Origin: Pseudomonas moorei
GTDB lineage: Bacteria; Pseudomonadota; Gammaproteobacteria; Pseudomonadales; Pseudomonadaceae
Assembly: GCF_008801475.1 (NCBI RefSeq)
Contig: NZ_VZPP01000008.1
Coordinates: forward strand, 285,838 to 349,837
DNA: 64,000 nt
Direction: 5' to 3'
Each line of letters opens with the position of its first letter. Within the stretch, counting starts at the first letter, position 1. The notes beneath the pieces are model-generated. The model worked only from the letters and a program-made list of their open reading frames with translations. It did no database searches and had not been told where the DNA came from. A program made the translations under genes and the position numbers. Shown piece by piece: positions 18,500 through 27,894 of the stretch.

Positions 18500-20590
18500 T
18501 CAATCACCAGGTGTCAGCCGGTAGGTGGCCGAGGGTGCCAGCGTCGCCTGCCAGCCCGGGGGGACGACGATGTTGGTGGTCGTCTCCTCGATCACACAAG
18601 GGCCTTGCACGGTTTGCCCCGATTGCAGGCGATCGCCGTTGTACACCGGGGTTTCCTGCCAGCTCGACTGGGCGCTGAACAGCATCGGGCGGTAGCCGCT
18701 CGCCTGGGGCGCGACGTTTTCGCCGGGCAGCGGCAACTCCGGCATCGGTGGGCGTTGCAGGCGCGCAATCACCGAGCATTCGAGGTTGACCAGCTCGGCG
18801 GGACTTTCAGGCTCACTGTAGGAAAACAGCGCTTTGTGCCGCGTATGAAACGCTTCCCGTAAGGCCACCAGACTCGACGGATCCAGCTGATCGCAGGTCA
18901 GCTCGACGCTGCATTCGTGAATCTGGCCGAGGTAGCGGATCTCCAGGTTATACAGGCACTCCACGTTGTCGTCGGCGCCGAAACCATCGTCTCGCAGGTC
19001 GGTCATGCCGCGCTCGCGCAGGTCGCGCAGCGTCTGATTGAGTAACGGCAGGTCAACCAGATCGTCGTCCAGGCGCATCGGCAGGGTGGCCAACTGGTCG
19101 TATCGGATGTCCGAGAGAATCTGACCGTAAGCGCACAGCCCCGAAGCCACTTTCGGAATCAGCACCACCTGGCTGCCGATTTCCTCGGCCAGACGCATGA
19201 CGTGCATGCCCGCCGCACCGCCGGCGCCAATCAGGGCGAAGTCCCGCGGGTCGTAACCGCGCTCTACCGAGACCCGGCGAATGCCGCTGACCATGTTCAG
19301 ATTGACCAGAGTGATGATGCCGATGGCCGCACGTTCGACGCTGATGCCCAAATGATCGGCGATTTTGCTGCGGATCGCGTCGATGGCCGCCTTGCGATTG
19401 AGGCGGATACTGCCGCCCAACAGCGCGCCGTCGGCCAGGTAGCCCAGGGCGAGGTTGGCGTCGGTCACGGTGGGCTCGGTGCCGCCCTTGCCGTAGCACA
19501 CCGGTCCGGGGTTGGCACCCGCACTGCGCGGGCCGACCTGGAGCATGCCGAAGTCATCGAGGTAGGCAATCGAGCCGCCACCGGCGCCGAGGGTTTCCAC
19601 TTGGATCATTGGCACACCGATGCGATAGCGCAGGAAATCGGTGTCCTTGCTGAAGTTGGTGCGCCCGGATTTGCTCAGGGTGATGTCGAACGACGTGCCA
19701 CCCATGTCCACGGTGATCACGTTATCGATGCCGAATGGCTGCGCGACACACAACCCCGCTTGCGGCGCGGAGGCCGGGCCGGAGTTGATGGCATTCACCG
19801 CACGCTCTCGCATCACCACGCCCGGCGCCAGGCCGCCGTTGGACTGGAAGTAGCGCGTCGGTTGTTGCGCGCCAAGCTCTTCGAACAGCGCGTCGATCCG
19901 TTCGATGTAGCGGCCCATGACCGGGCTCAGGTAGGCGTTGACCACCGCGGTCGAGGTGCGGGTGTATTCGCGGATCTGCGGGAACACTTCGCTGCCGGTG
20001 CAGACGAATACCCCCGGCAATGCCGCGCGCACCATTGCGGCGGTGCGCAATTCATGGTCCGGGTTGCGCACTGACCAGACGAAGGAAATGGCTACCGCTT
20101 TCACGTCTTGTTCGCGGAAATACTCGATGGCCTGGCGAATCGCGTCTTCATCCAGCGCGGCGTGTTCGCTGCCATCGCTGAGCATTCGCCCGCCGATGGG
20201 CCGGCGCAGGTGGCGCGGCACCAGCATGAACGCCGGCGGGTAGCTGGCGTCGTAGCGATGCCCGTCTTCCTTGTGGCCCAGGCGGATTTCCAGGCTGTCT
20301 TCATGGCCGTCGGTGCACAGCAGGCCAACCTTCACTCCGGTCTTTTCGATCAGTGCGTTGAGGGCCACGGTGGTGCCGTTGATGCACAGGTCACAGTCGC
20401 CAATGATCTCGGCCGGCGTGCGGCCGATGGCGTCGGCGATCTGCGCCAGGCCGTTGCGGATCGCGATTGTGCCGTCCTGGGGCGTGGAGGGCGCCTTGAA
20501 CAGCTGCACGTTGCCGCTGCGGTCGGCGAGGATGAAATCGGTGAAGGTGCCGCCGGCGTCGATGCCCAGACGATATTGTTGCTTGCTCAT
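18500..20590 (-). CDS. hyuA: Hydantoinase/oxoprolinase subunit A family protein
   Basis: 696 residues. The ATPase-type N-terminus YRLGIDAGGTFTDFILAD, then INGTTVALNALIEKTG and VDMGGTSFDITL, defines the HyuA/OplA family of ATP-dependent cyclic amide (hydantoin, 5-oxoproline) hydrolases. It works as a heteromer with the HyuB protein encoded just upstream. The ATG at 20590 gives the family N-terminus; a TTG at 20614 is an alternative. The gap after hyuB is 39 bp. With an NCS1 permease in front, the substrate is likely a hydantoin-like or pyrimidine-derived ring. Exact substrate is not readable. Confidence 0.88.
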   Translation of the reverse strand: MSKQQYRLGIDAGGTFTDFILADRSGNVQLFKAPSTPQDGTIAIRNGLAQIADAIGRTPAEIIGDCDLCINGTTVALNALIEKTGVKVGLLCTDGHEDSLEIRLGHKEDGHRYDASYPPAFMLVPRHLRRPIGGRMLSDGSEHAALDEDAIRQAIEYFREQDVKAVAISFVWSVRNPDHELRTAAMVRAALPGVFVCTGSEVFPQIREYTRTSTAVVNAYLSPVMGRYIERIDALFEELGAQQPTRYFQSNGGLAPGVVMRERAVNAINSGPASAPQAGLCVAQPFGIDNVITVDMGGTSFDITLSKSGRTNFSKDTDFLRYRIGVPMIQVETLGAGGGSIAYLDDFGMLQVGPRSAGANPGPVCYGKGGTEPTVTDANLALGYLADGALLGGSIRLNRKAAIDAIRSKIADHLGISVERAAIGIITLVNLNMVSGIRRVSVERGYDPRDFALIGAGGAAGMHVMRLAEEIGSQVVLIPKVASGLCAYGQILSDIRYDQLATLPMRLDDDLVDLPLLNQTLRDLRERGMTDLRDDGFGADDNVECLYNLEIRYLGQIHECSVELTCDQLDPSSLVALREAFHTRHKALFSYSEPESPAELVNLECSVIARLQRPPMPELPLPGENVAPQASGYRPMLFSAQSSWQETPVYNGDRLQSGQTVQGPCVIEETTTNIVVPPGWQATLAPSATYRLTPGD

Positions 20591-20629
20591 GATGAGGGAT
20601 TCCAGATTGCTCAAAGGGGCCGGGCTCGA

Positions 20630-22375
20630 TTAGTTCGCCGCACGGCAGGCGCTGGTCGCGGCGTCATCGACCTGGCCGTTGCTGTCGATCACCACGCCGT
20701 ATTCCAGCCGGGCGCCGTCGCGGGACACCAGGCCGTTGCGCACATCGTTGACCACGCTGGCCACCGGGCGGCGCAGCGGATTGCCGTAGCCACCGCCGCC
20801 GGGGTTGACGTTGATCACCCGTTCGCCCGGCTGCGCGGTGAGTTGCGCGTTGTAGATGAAAGACTGTTCCTCACCGTCGGCCTTGCGGTGGATCAGCCGC
20901 CCCAATTTCGGTTCGAGCAGGACGTTGTTCGCGCCCGCAGCACCCGACGTCGGCAGTTGCCGGCCCTCGCCAAAGCCCACCACCGTCATCGCATGGTTCA
21001 GCGGTTCGATTTCGATGCGCGTGCCCGAGCCACCGCGAAATTCGCCGGCACCGCCGCTGTCGGTCATCAGGCTGTAGCGATGGATGAGGATCGGGTAGGC
21101 GTACTCCAGCAACTCGATGTCACCGGACATCAGTGCGCCGAAACAGCACAGCGGACCGCACGCCGGCCAACCGTCCATGGCCTTGTTCGCACCGGCACCG
21201 GAGATGATCGAAGCGAGCACCATGGTCACGTACTCGTCGTTGCCATTGCGCGGGTCGTGGCCGGCGATGTTGATCCCGCTGGCGTGGCCCCAGGAGGCGG
21301 TCACACGGTCGGGCGCGGCTTGCTCCAGGGCCTGGCGCACCGCATCGGCCAGGGTTTCCATCGGCGTGGTGGTGCTGTTGACGTGGGGCGCCGGTTCCCG
21401 GGCGTTGCACAGGGTGCCCGGTGGGCCCAGATCAACGGACACGCAGCGGTACAGCCCTTCGTTGTAGGGCGGTGGCACCTGGGCGAACATCATCAGCCCC
21501 AGGTAAACCCCGGACACCGAGTTGCCGGCGTACGAGTTGATGAAGTAGGGCACCTGGGGCGGGCTTTCGATGAGGATGTGCGCCTCGTCGCCGCGAATCT
21601 CCACCTGCGCGGTGATCGACAATTCACCCAGCCCATGGCCCGAGTCTTCCAGCACTGCGGTGCCGGTGTAAAAGCCGTCCGGCACATCACGCAGCAGGGC
21701 ACGCATGTGCCGGTCCGCCATGTCTTTCAACTCGGCGATGCACGCGCGCACCTGCTCCACGCCGTAGCGATCGAGCAGTTCGAGCAAGTGCCGTTCGCCG
21801 ACGTTGCAGGCGCCGTATTGGGCGTTGAGATCGCCTTCCTGATAGGCACGGGCGCGCATGTTGGTCAGCAGCAGGTTGATCACGTCCTCGCGGCGCTTGC
21901 CCCGTGACCACAGTTTCACCGGCGGGATGCGCAAGCCTTCGGCGTAGATTTCCCTGGCGTCGGGGTTGTAGCCGGCGGGCACCGGGCCGCCGATGTCGGT
22001 CAGATGACCTTTGCAGACGGCCCAGAACACCAGCTCGCCCTGGTAGAACACCGGTTTGTACATGCAGCAGTCGAGGATGTGGCTGCCCATGTAGGCGGGA
22101 TCGTTGTGGTAGATCACATCGCCTTCCTCGACCTCGTCACCGAAGAATCCGGCGACGCATTTCATCGCCGGAATCAGCGAACCGAGGTGAATCGGGATGT
22201 CCTGGCCTTGCAGGATCATTTCCGGAAGGTGGTCGAACAGTGCGTTCGAATAGTCGTGAGCCAGGTTGAAAACGCTCGAACGACCGGTTTTCTCAAGGGT
22301 GATGGTCATTTCGCGCTGCGCGGTTTCCAGCGCGCCTCGCACGACGGCCAGGGTGATCGGATCTACTGTACTCAT
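20630..22375 (-). CDS. hyuB: Hydantoinase/oxoprolinase subunit B family protein
   Basis: 581 residues. Start MSTVDPITLAVVRGALETAQ and the blocks VIYHNDPAYMGSHILD, GHLTDIGGPVPAGY and RGGSGTRIEIEPL are those of HyuB/OplB. The glycine-rich tail NPGGGGYGNPLRRPV is also characteristic. Length is in the usual 510-600 range. It forms the catalytic complex with the downstream HyuA homologue. Gene order permease-hyuB-hyuA-araC on one strand suggests a single catabolic transcript. Whether it opens a hydantoin, 5-oxoproline or another cyclic amide is undetermined. Confidence 0.88.
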   Translation of the reverse strand: MSTVDPITLAVVRGALETAQREMTITLEKTGRSSVFNLAHDYSNALFDHLPEMILQGQDIPIHLGSLIPAMKCVAGFFGDEVEEGDVIYHNDPAYMGSHILDCCMYKPVFYQGELVFWAVCKGHLTDIGGPVPAGYNPDAREIYAEGLRIPPVKLWSRGKRREDVINLLLTNMRARAYQEGDLNAQYGACNVGERHLLELLDRYGVEQVRACIAELKDMADRHMRALLRDVPDGFYTGTAVLEDSGHGLGELSITAQVEIRGDEAHILIESPPQVPYFINSYAGNSVSGVYLGLMMFAQVPPPYNEGLYRCVSVDLGPPGTLCNAREPAPHVNSTTTPMETLADAVRQALEQAAPDRVTASWGHASGINIAGHDPRNGNDEYVTMVLASIISGAGANKAMDGWPACGPLCCFGALMSGDIELLEYAYPILIHRYSLMTDSGGAGEFRGGSGTRIEIEPLNHAMTVVGFGEGRQLPTSGAAGANNVLLEPKLGRLIHRKADGEEQSFIYNAQLTAQPGERVINVNPGGGGYGNPLRRPVASVVNDVRNGLVSRDGARLEYGVVIDSNGQVDDAATSACRAAN

Positions 22376-22555
22376 GGGTCACCAGAAATCTTGTTGTTAT
22401 CCAGGTGAAGGTCAGGACGAATGTCTAACCCACGACATCAAACTACGCGCTCGAACCGGTGGTCGGCTTGGCGCAAAGTGCACTGGAAATTGATTGCCCG
22501 TGCACTGTTGGTTGGTTTGTGTTCGCCTGAAGATGGTTATTAGAGAACGTAGGGA

Positions 22556-23917
22556 TCAGCCACAACTGGCGCGCACGAACCAGCTGCGCCGGGCGTTGTT
22601 GAGCAGTAACCAGTAAGTACTGAAGGCACTGATGAAGGTCACGGGGGCCGACCAGGTAGCCAGTGTCGGATGGCCACAATTGAGCAGCGCAATGCCCAGG
22701 GCGGCGGCAAGAAACCAGGCCCCGAGACCGCAGGGATTGAAGGCACTGACCCGATCCACCTGGTATTCGATCCGGTCCTGGAACAGCTGGCTGTAGCGTG
22801 GCGAGAAAATGTGCGCCAGGGCGATCGCCACCCAGGCCACCACGAAGATGCTCTGGTACGACAGGGCCTGCAGGATGTAGTCGAAAACGTTCAGGCGCAT
22901 CAGTGTGTAAACCAGAGCCCCGACGGCAATCGTCCAGGCGATGTAAGGCACTTTCGCCAGACCGATGCCGCCAAAGAAGGCCTGCATGTTGGTGGCCGCG
23001 AGGTAGAAATTTGCCGAGTTGATGCGCGTCTGGCTGACCCAGACGAAGATCAGGCCCCAAATCCCCATCAGCTCGATGATCGCCATCACCACCGACACCT
23101 CGCTCAGGCCACCGGGGGTGGGAATGGTCCCGGTGAGGAAGATCCCGACCAGGCCATTGATCAAAAAGGTAAAGGTGTAGAAGGGCAGGCCGAAGTTGAA
23201 GCGGCCATGGTAGGTGGCGTCTTCCTTGCGGCCGAAACGTGCGTAGTCCCAGGTGTACATCATCAGGATCCACACGCCCATGAAGTAGCAGAAGCAGTCC
23301 CACCAGCCGTTCACTACCGGACCGCTCGCCGGGCCCATTTGCAACCAGGCCGCGCTGTAGCCGTATTGCCCGATGGTCACCCCCACCAGCGCGACCAGAC
23401 CGATCAGATAGAAGGGCAGCAGTACGCCGTTGAGCTTGTCCATCCAGTTTTGCACGCTGCCTACAATCAACGGCACGCTGTACAGCACCACCAACAGGTA
23501 CGCCTGATTGATCGACAGCGAGGGCACATACTGGTGGATCGCAATGGCAATCACCGAGCCTTCAAACACGCTGTAATAGGTCGCGGTGGCGAAGAAGATC
23601 AAGGTGGCGAGGACCGCGCCCTTGCGCCCGAACAGCACCCGCGAAAACAACGCGACCGACAGTCCGGTCTTGATCGCATAACGCGATATCACGCCGTTGA
23701 TGGCCGCGTAGGTGACGACCGACAACAGCAGGCCGACGATCGCGTTTTGAGTGCCGAAGGTCATTGCCAGCGTGGCAGAAACGACAAGCCAGAACATCGC
23801 GCTGCAAATGCCCCACCAGGCCATCGTCAGCGAGCGTTTACTCATGCGGTGTGTGTCGGCAACGGCGGTGACCGAAAAGTCGTTGCTGTTGCCCTGTTTC
23901 GGGAGGATGGCGGCCAT
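22556..23917 (-). CDS. NCS1-family nucleobase/hydantoin permease
   Basis: 453 residues with about 12 membrane helices. Visible pieces are MAWWGICSAMFWLVVSATLA near the N-terminus, GVISRYAIKTGLSVALFSRVLF, and WWDCFCYFMGVWILMM followed by TWDYARFGRKED. These match cytosine permease/hydantoin transporter relatives. The ATG at 23917 has GAGAAG upstream, and the frame is open for 30 more residues without family similarity. Being upstream of hyuB-hyuA, it is the probable importer of their substrate. 180 bp without a visible gene separates it from hyuB. Confidence 0.82.
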   Translation of the reverse strand: MAAILPKQGNSNDFSVTAVADTHRMSKRSLTMAWWGICSAMFWLVVSATLAMTFGTQNAIVGLLLSVVTYAAINGVISRYAIKTGLSVALFSRVLFGRKGAVLATLIFFATATYYSVFEGSVIAIAIHQYVPSLSINQAYLLVVLYSVPLIVGSVQNWMDKLNGVLLPFYLIGLVALVGVTIGQYGYSAAWLQMGPASGPVVNGWWDCFCYFMGVWILMMYTWDYARFGRKEDATYHGRFNFGLPFYTFTFLINGLVGIFLTGTIPTPGGLSEVSVVMAIIELMGIWGLIFVWVSQTRINSANFYLAATNMQAFFGGIGLAKVPYIAWTIAVGALVYTLMRLNVFDYILQALSYQSIFVVAWVAIALAHIFSPRYSQLFQDRIEYQVDRVSAFNPCGLGAWFLAAALGIALLNCGHPTLATWSAPVTFISAFSTYWLLLNNARRSWFVRASCG

Positions 23918-24093
23918 GGTTCTTCTCTTGTTTTTGGATGAAGAACCCGGATGGTAAGAGGCCTGTGGCGCCGGATGATTGCGGTTGGCGGCCCTGTCTT
24001 TTGTCATGGAGTGAAGTGGTGGGGACGATGATCCTGCGTCACCGATCCGACAGTTGCCGGGCCAGTGACGAGGATTGATCCAGATGAAGCCGG

Positions 24094-25659
24094 TTATCGA
24101 TTGAAGCGCTCGACCAGCGAGTATTGGGTGGACGCGGTCCGGGTCAGTTCCTTGCTCAGGTCCGTCGATTGATGCGCTTGCCCCGAGGTCTGATCGGCCA
24201 ATTGGGCGATGGTGCTGATGTTGCGACTGATCTCTTCGGCGACGGCGGATTGTTCTTCCGTGGCGGCGGCAATCTGGCTGGCCATGTCGGTGATATGGGC
24301 GACCGCTTCGCTGATTCCGACCAGGGCCTGGTCGGCCTCAAGCACCCTGGCCACGCCTTCCTCGGCCTGCCGGTGACCGGACTCCATGATCTGCACGGCA
24401 TTGTTGGACGAGGTCTGGAGCTTGGTGATCAGGTCATGGATCTGGGTGGTCGATTGCGAGGTTCGCTGTGCCAGCTGGCGTACCTCATCGGCCACGACGG
24501 CGAAGCCCCGGCCCATGTCGCCGGCCCGTGCCGCTTCGATGGCGGCGTTGAGTGCCAGCAGGTTGGTCTGGTCGGCGATGCCTTTGATCACGTCGACCAC
24601 GGTGCCGATTTCGTTGCTGTCCCTGGCCAGTTGCGCCACGGTCTGGCCGGTTTCGCCGACGACAGCGGAAAGGCGTTCGATGGCTTCGCGGGTGTCCCTG
24701 GCGACTTCGCGGCCGCGGCTGGTCAGCAAGTTGGCTTGTTGGGTGGCATCGGCCGTGCGCTGGACGTGGCTGGCGACTTCCTGGGTGGTCGCGGCCATCT
24801 GGTTGATCGCGGTCGACACCTGCTCGGTTTCGACACGTTGGCGGTCGAGGCCCCTTGAGCTGTCAGTGGCCAGCAGGTCGGATTGTCCGGCCAGCGCACT
24901 GAGTTGCTCGGCTGAATCCTGCAGGCGCGTCAGACAGGTCTTCAGGCGAGCCGTCTGGCTGACGAAAGCGGTTTCCAGGCGCGCCTGGAGCCCACGCTCG
25001 CCGCTGTACATCTGGGCGATCAAGGCATCGGAGGTCGACGGTTCAACCATCTGCAACAAACGCTGTGCTCCTTGCTTGTGCCGGTGTGCGGCGAGCAGGC
25101 TGATGGGCACGGCCAGGCCTGCGGTCAGCGCAATCGCCACGGGTGCACTGAAGAACAGGCCGCCCAGGGTGCTCGCCAGTCCCATGGCCAGGAACGGCAG
25201 GTAATCCACTAGCAGCGGTTGCCAGGTGTCCCGGTGCGCGATGGCCGGTTTGCCCTGGCTGATGCGCTTGTACAAGGCTTCGGCGCGACGGATCTGATCC
25301 GCTGTGGGCTTGACCCTGACCGACTCGAAGCCGGTCACTTCGATGCCCTCGAAAATGGGCGTGACGTACGCGTTAACCCAATAGTGATCGCCATTTCTGG
25401 AGCGGTTCTTGACGATCCCCATCCAGGGCTGGCCTTGCTTGATAGTGCCCCACATGTGAGCGAACACGGCGGGGGGGACATCGGGGTGGCGGACGATGTT
25501 CTGCGGCGCGCCGATCAGGTCGGCTCGATCAAAGCCACTGATTTCGACGAAGGCGTCATTGCAGTAGGTGATGACCCCGCGAACATTGGTCGTCGAGATC
25601 AGTTTTTGCTGAGGCGCGAGGGGGATCTCGCGTTGCGTGACCGGCTGATTATTTCTCAT
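24094..25659 (-). CDS. aer: Aer-like PAS-domain chemotaxis receptor
   Basis: 521 residues. The N-terminal PAS domain (about 10-120) reads TTNVRGVITYCNDAFVEISG and IVRHPDVPPAVFAHMW, the FAD-binding type of Aer. A membrane hairpin follows (FLAMGLASTLGGLFF and APVAIALTAGLAVPISLLA), then a signalling domain with TNLLALNAAIEAARAGDMGR. No periplasmic domain is present, as expected of an energy/redox sensor. The ATG at 25659 (MRNNQPVTQREIPLAP) is the family start. It mediates taxis by respiratory state rather than an external ligand. It is probably one of several aer paralogues. Confidence 0.85.
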   Translation of the reverse strand: MRNNQPVTQREIPLAPQQKLISTTNVRGVITYCNDAFVEISGFDRADLIGAPQNIVRHPDVPPAVFAHMWGTIKQGQPWMGIVKNRSRNGDHYWVNAYVTPIFEGIEVTGFESVRVKPTADQIRRAEALYKRISQGKPAIAHRDTWQPLLVDYLPFLAMGLASTLGGLFFSAPVAIALTAGLAVPISLLAAHRHKQGAQRLLQMVEPSTSDALIAQMYSGERGLQARLETAFVSQTARLKTCLTRLQDSAEQLSALAGQSDLLATDSSRGLDRQRVETEQVSTAINQMAATTQEVASHVQRTADATQQANLLTSRGREVARDTREAIERLSAVVGETGQTVAQLARDSNEIGTVVDVIKGIADQTNLLALNAAIEAARAGDMGRGFAVVADEVRQLAQRTSQSTTQIHDLITKLQTSSNNAVQIMESGHRQAEEGVARVLEADQALVGISEAVAHITDMASQIAAATEEQSAVAEEISRNISTIAQLADQTSGQAHQSTDLSKELTRTASTQYSLVERFNR

Positions 25660-26088
25660 TCCGATGACTCCTTGGTTCCTGTAGACAGGCCATCGGCAGT
25701 CAGTCGCAAAAATTGAGTCAATAAACTGAATAAAACTCATATATAACAATGAGTTGCATTTGACTTTTAATCTGATTTGTCATGAGTTGCGGCCGGACGT
25801 GGCGCGACGCCATTCCAGCCAGTGGAAAGCGTAGACGCAGGGCGGGGGAAAAACAAAAAAGCCCGCTGGGGGGCGGGCTCTCTTTTTGGGGTCAAATCCT
25901 TTTGTGAACTCAATTTGCGCTCGCTGATGTGAGCGTTTCGTGAAAAGCATGTCAGCGGATTGGAAAACGTGCGCGCCATGCCAGGGAGGCGACGAGAGGC
26001 TTCGTTTGTCCCGCGAACCTTGCCATTGCCCCTGAACCGGCAGCGGACTGGCTTGCTCCTTCAGGGCAGCAAGCAGGTCGCTGCGTGA
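25660..26088. other. Intergenic stretch between aer and arsH
   Basis: No gene is supported. The part next to aer is AT-rich and should hold its promoter. The middle holds the terminator at 25858-25887. The remainder up to the arsH stop shows no repeat or frame that I can defend. Confidence 0.5.
25858..25887. terminator. Bidirectional rho-independent terminator
   Basis: GCCCGC (25861-25866) pairs with GCGGGC (25873-25878), flanked by AAAAAA on the left and TTTTT on the right. It can therefore stop transcription from either side. Confidence 0.75.
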
Positions 26089-26820
26089 TCAAATGGCCCG
26101 CTGATTCACTCGCTGAGTCAGTTCTAGTGCCGACTCCTTGCGCTCCGAGTAGCGATCGACCAGCTCCGGGCGATTGCGCAGCAGCAGGGTGAACTTCATC
26201 AGTTCCTCCATGACGTCTACCACCCGGTCATACAGCGCCGACGGTTTCATGCGGTTGTCTGCGTCGAACTCCAGAAAGGCCTTGGGCACGGAGGATTGAT
26301 TGGGAATGGTGAACATCCGCATCCAGCGCCCCAGCACGCGCAACTGGTTGACCACGTTGAAGGATTGCGAGCCGCCAGAGACCTGCATGACGGCCAGGGT
26401 TTTGCCCTGAGTCGGACGAATGGCGCCCATTGCCAGCGGCACCCAGTCAATCTGTGCCTTGAACACCGCCGACATGGCGCCGTGGCGCTCCGGCGAGCAC
26501 CACACCTGGCCTTCCGACCACGTCATCAAGTCGCGCAACTCCTGCACCTTGGGATGATCGGAGGGCGCATCGTCGGGCAGCGGCAGGCCGGAGGGATCGA
26601 AGATGATGGTCTCTGCGCCCATGAGCGTCAGGATGCGTGCCGCCTCTTGCGTCAGCAAGCGGCTGAAGGAGCGTTCGCGGGTCGATCCATACAACAGCAG
26701 GATGCGTGGCCTGTGCCCGGGTTGCTCATGTTGCGCGAGCTGCTCGGCGCTGGGTGTGTCGAACAGCGACAGGTCCAGACTGGGAAAGTCGTCCGGGGTT
26801 TGCGGGGGGTATTCGTTCAT
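26089..26820 (-). CDS. arsH: ArsH, NADPH-dependent FMN oxidoreductase of arsenic resistance
   Basis: 243 residues. A flavodoxin-like fold with the FMN phosphate loop LLYGSTRERSFSRLL and the block WCSPERHGAMSAVFKAQIDW, then VMQVSGGSQSFNVVNQLRVL, all diagnostic of ArsH. ArsH oxidises trivalent organoarsenicals and reduces quinones or metals with NADPH. Its start overlaps the arsC stop by 4 bases, giving translational coupling. It is the last gene of an arsR-arsC-arsH unit. Confidence 0.95.
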   Translation of the reverse strand: MNEYPPQTPDDFPSLDLSLFDTPSAEQLAQHEQPGHRPRILLLYGSTRERSFSRLLTQEAARILTLMGAETIIFDPSGLPLPDDAPSDHPKVQELRDLMTWSEGQVWCSPERHGAMSAVFKAQIDWVPLAMGAIRPTQGKTLAVMQVSGGSQSFNVVNQLRVLGRWMRMFTIPNQSSVPKAFLEFDADNRMKPSALYDRVVDVMEELMKFTLLLRNRPELVDRYSERKESALELTQRVNQRAI

Positions 26821-27290
26821 TGCATTTCTCCGATGCGGTCCAGCGCCGGCTTGAGTTCCGTTGGGGCGAGGGTGTCGAAATCGAGGGCGAAGAAGGCTGC
26901 GAAGCGACGGCGGATTTGCGCAACCGTCGCGTCAAATGCGGCCTGGATTTGTTCGTCGCTGCCTTCTACTTCAGAGGGGTCGGCCAGGCCCCAATGACTC
27001 TTGACCGATGGCCCGAAGTACACCGGGCAGGGCTCGCCGGCGGCCTTGTCGCAGACCGTGATCACGATGTCGGGCGGACTGTCGGTGAAGCTGGAAGAGT
27101 CTTTGCTGTAGAGCGCCGAGGTGTCCACGCCCAGACCTTGCAAGGTGCTCACCGCGCGTGGGTTAAGGCGCCCGCTCGGGAAGCTGCCGGCGCTCACGGC
27201 CGTCATCCCGTCCGGAGCCAGGTGATTGAACAGGCCTTCGCTGAGCACACTGCGGCAGCTATTGGCGGTACACATGAACAGGACTTTCAT
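26817..27290 (-). CDS. arsC: Arsenate reductase, low-molecular-weight phosphatase (thioredoxin-linked) type
   Basis: 157 residues. N-terminal P-loop MCTANSCRS (C7 and C12, CX5R form) and the redox pair in VCDKAAGEPCPVYFG are the three cysteines of the thioredoxin-coupled ArsC class. It reduces arsenate to arsenite in the cytosol. It lies 49 bp after arsR. In most Pseudomonas operons arsB or acr3 sits between arsR and arsC; no such gene is here. GGGAGAA precedes the start. Without a pump, the arsenite formed must leave by a transporter encoded elsewhere. Confidence 0.92.
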   Translation of the reverse strand: MKVLFMCTANSCRSVLSEGLFNHLAPDGMTAVSAGSFPSGRLNPRAVSTLQGLGVDTSALYSKDSSSFTDSPPDIVITVCDKAAGEPCPVYFGPSVKSHWGLADPSEVEGSDEQIQAAFDATVAQIRRRFAAFFALDFDTLAPTELKPALDRIGEMQ

Positions 27291-27339
27291 TATTTCTCCC
27301 AGGCGTGGACGCTCAGTCGCGGGGCCTTTGCGGTTAGGG

Positions 27340-27687
27340 TCAGCAGCAGGCCTGGCGAACCGGCCGGCCTTCCATGGAAGCGAGTCGCTCGGTGTCGCGC
27401 CCGGCCCAGGCCGGATTGGCCTTGAGAGTCACTTGGAGAACGTCCTGAACCCACTGCGGCAATTGCGGGTGTAGGCGGTAGTAAACCCACTGGCCCTGGC
27501 GGCGATCCTCAAGCAGACCGCAGGCGCGCAACTGTGCGAGATGGCGGGACACCTTGGGCTGACTGTCATCCAGGGCCCAGATGAGTTCACACACGCACAG
27601 CTCACCCTCGGCGCACAGCATCAGCATGATCCGGGCGCGGGTCTCATCGCCCAGGCACTTGAAGACAGCAGGGGGGGACAGGCTCAT
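27340..27687 (-). CDS. arsR: ArsR-family arsenite-responsive repressor
   Basis: 115 residues. A winged-helix repressor with the arsenite-binding pair in ELCVCELIWALDDSQPKVSR, immediately before the recognition helix. The N-terminal PAVFKCLGDETRARIMLML is typical. The start at 27687 (MSLSPPAVF) gives normal family length; an ATG at 27699 is the alternative. The gene heads the arsR-arsC-arsH operon. Two overlapping palindromes just upstream are the likely operator. Confidence 0.92.
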   Translation of the reverse strand: MSLSPPAVFKCLGDETRARIMLMLCAEGELCVCELIWALDDSQPKVSRHLAQLRACGLLEDRRQGQWVYYRLHPQLPQWVQDVLQVTLKANPAWAGRDTERLASMEGRPVRQACC

Positions 27688-27716
27688 GGAATGTCGCATC
27701 TTATGTGTAAATATGA

Positions 27717-27736
27717 ATATTCGAATATACGTATAT
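27717..27736. promoter_or_regulatory. Overlapping palindromes, candidate ArsR operator
   Basis: ATATTCGAATAT (27717-27728) and ATATACGTATAT (27725-27736) are each perfect 12-base palindromes sharing four bases. They lie 30 bases before the arsR start, in an AT-rich promoter region that contrasts with the GC-rich surroundings. Confidence 0.6.
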
Positions 27737-27894
27737 GTAGAGTCCGAGTACAGACGCGCGTACGGACAAGATCCAGCGCGTGACTTCAATGATGGCCGAA
27801 AAGGCGTATTGCCGAACCGCGCGGGTGCGCGCCAAGACTGGCGTTCCCGGCCCCTGCATTCGGACAGGCCGGGATCGACAGAGGGATCGGTTTT

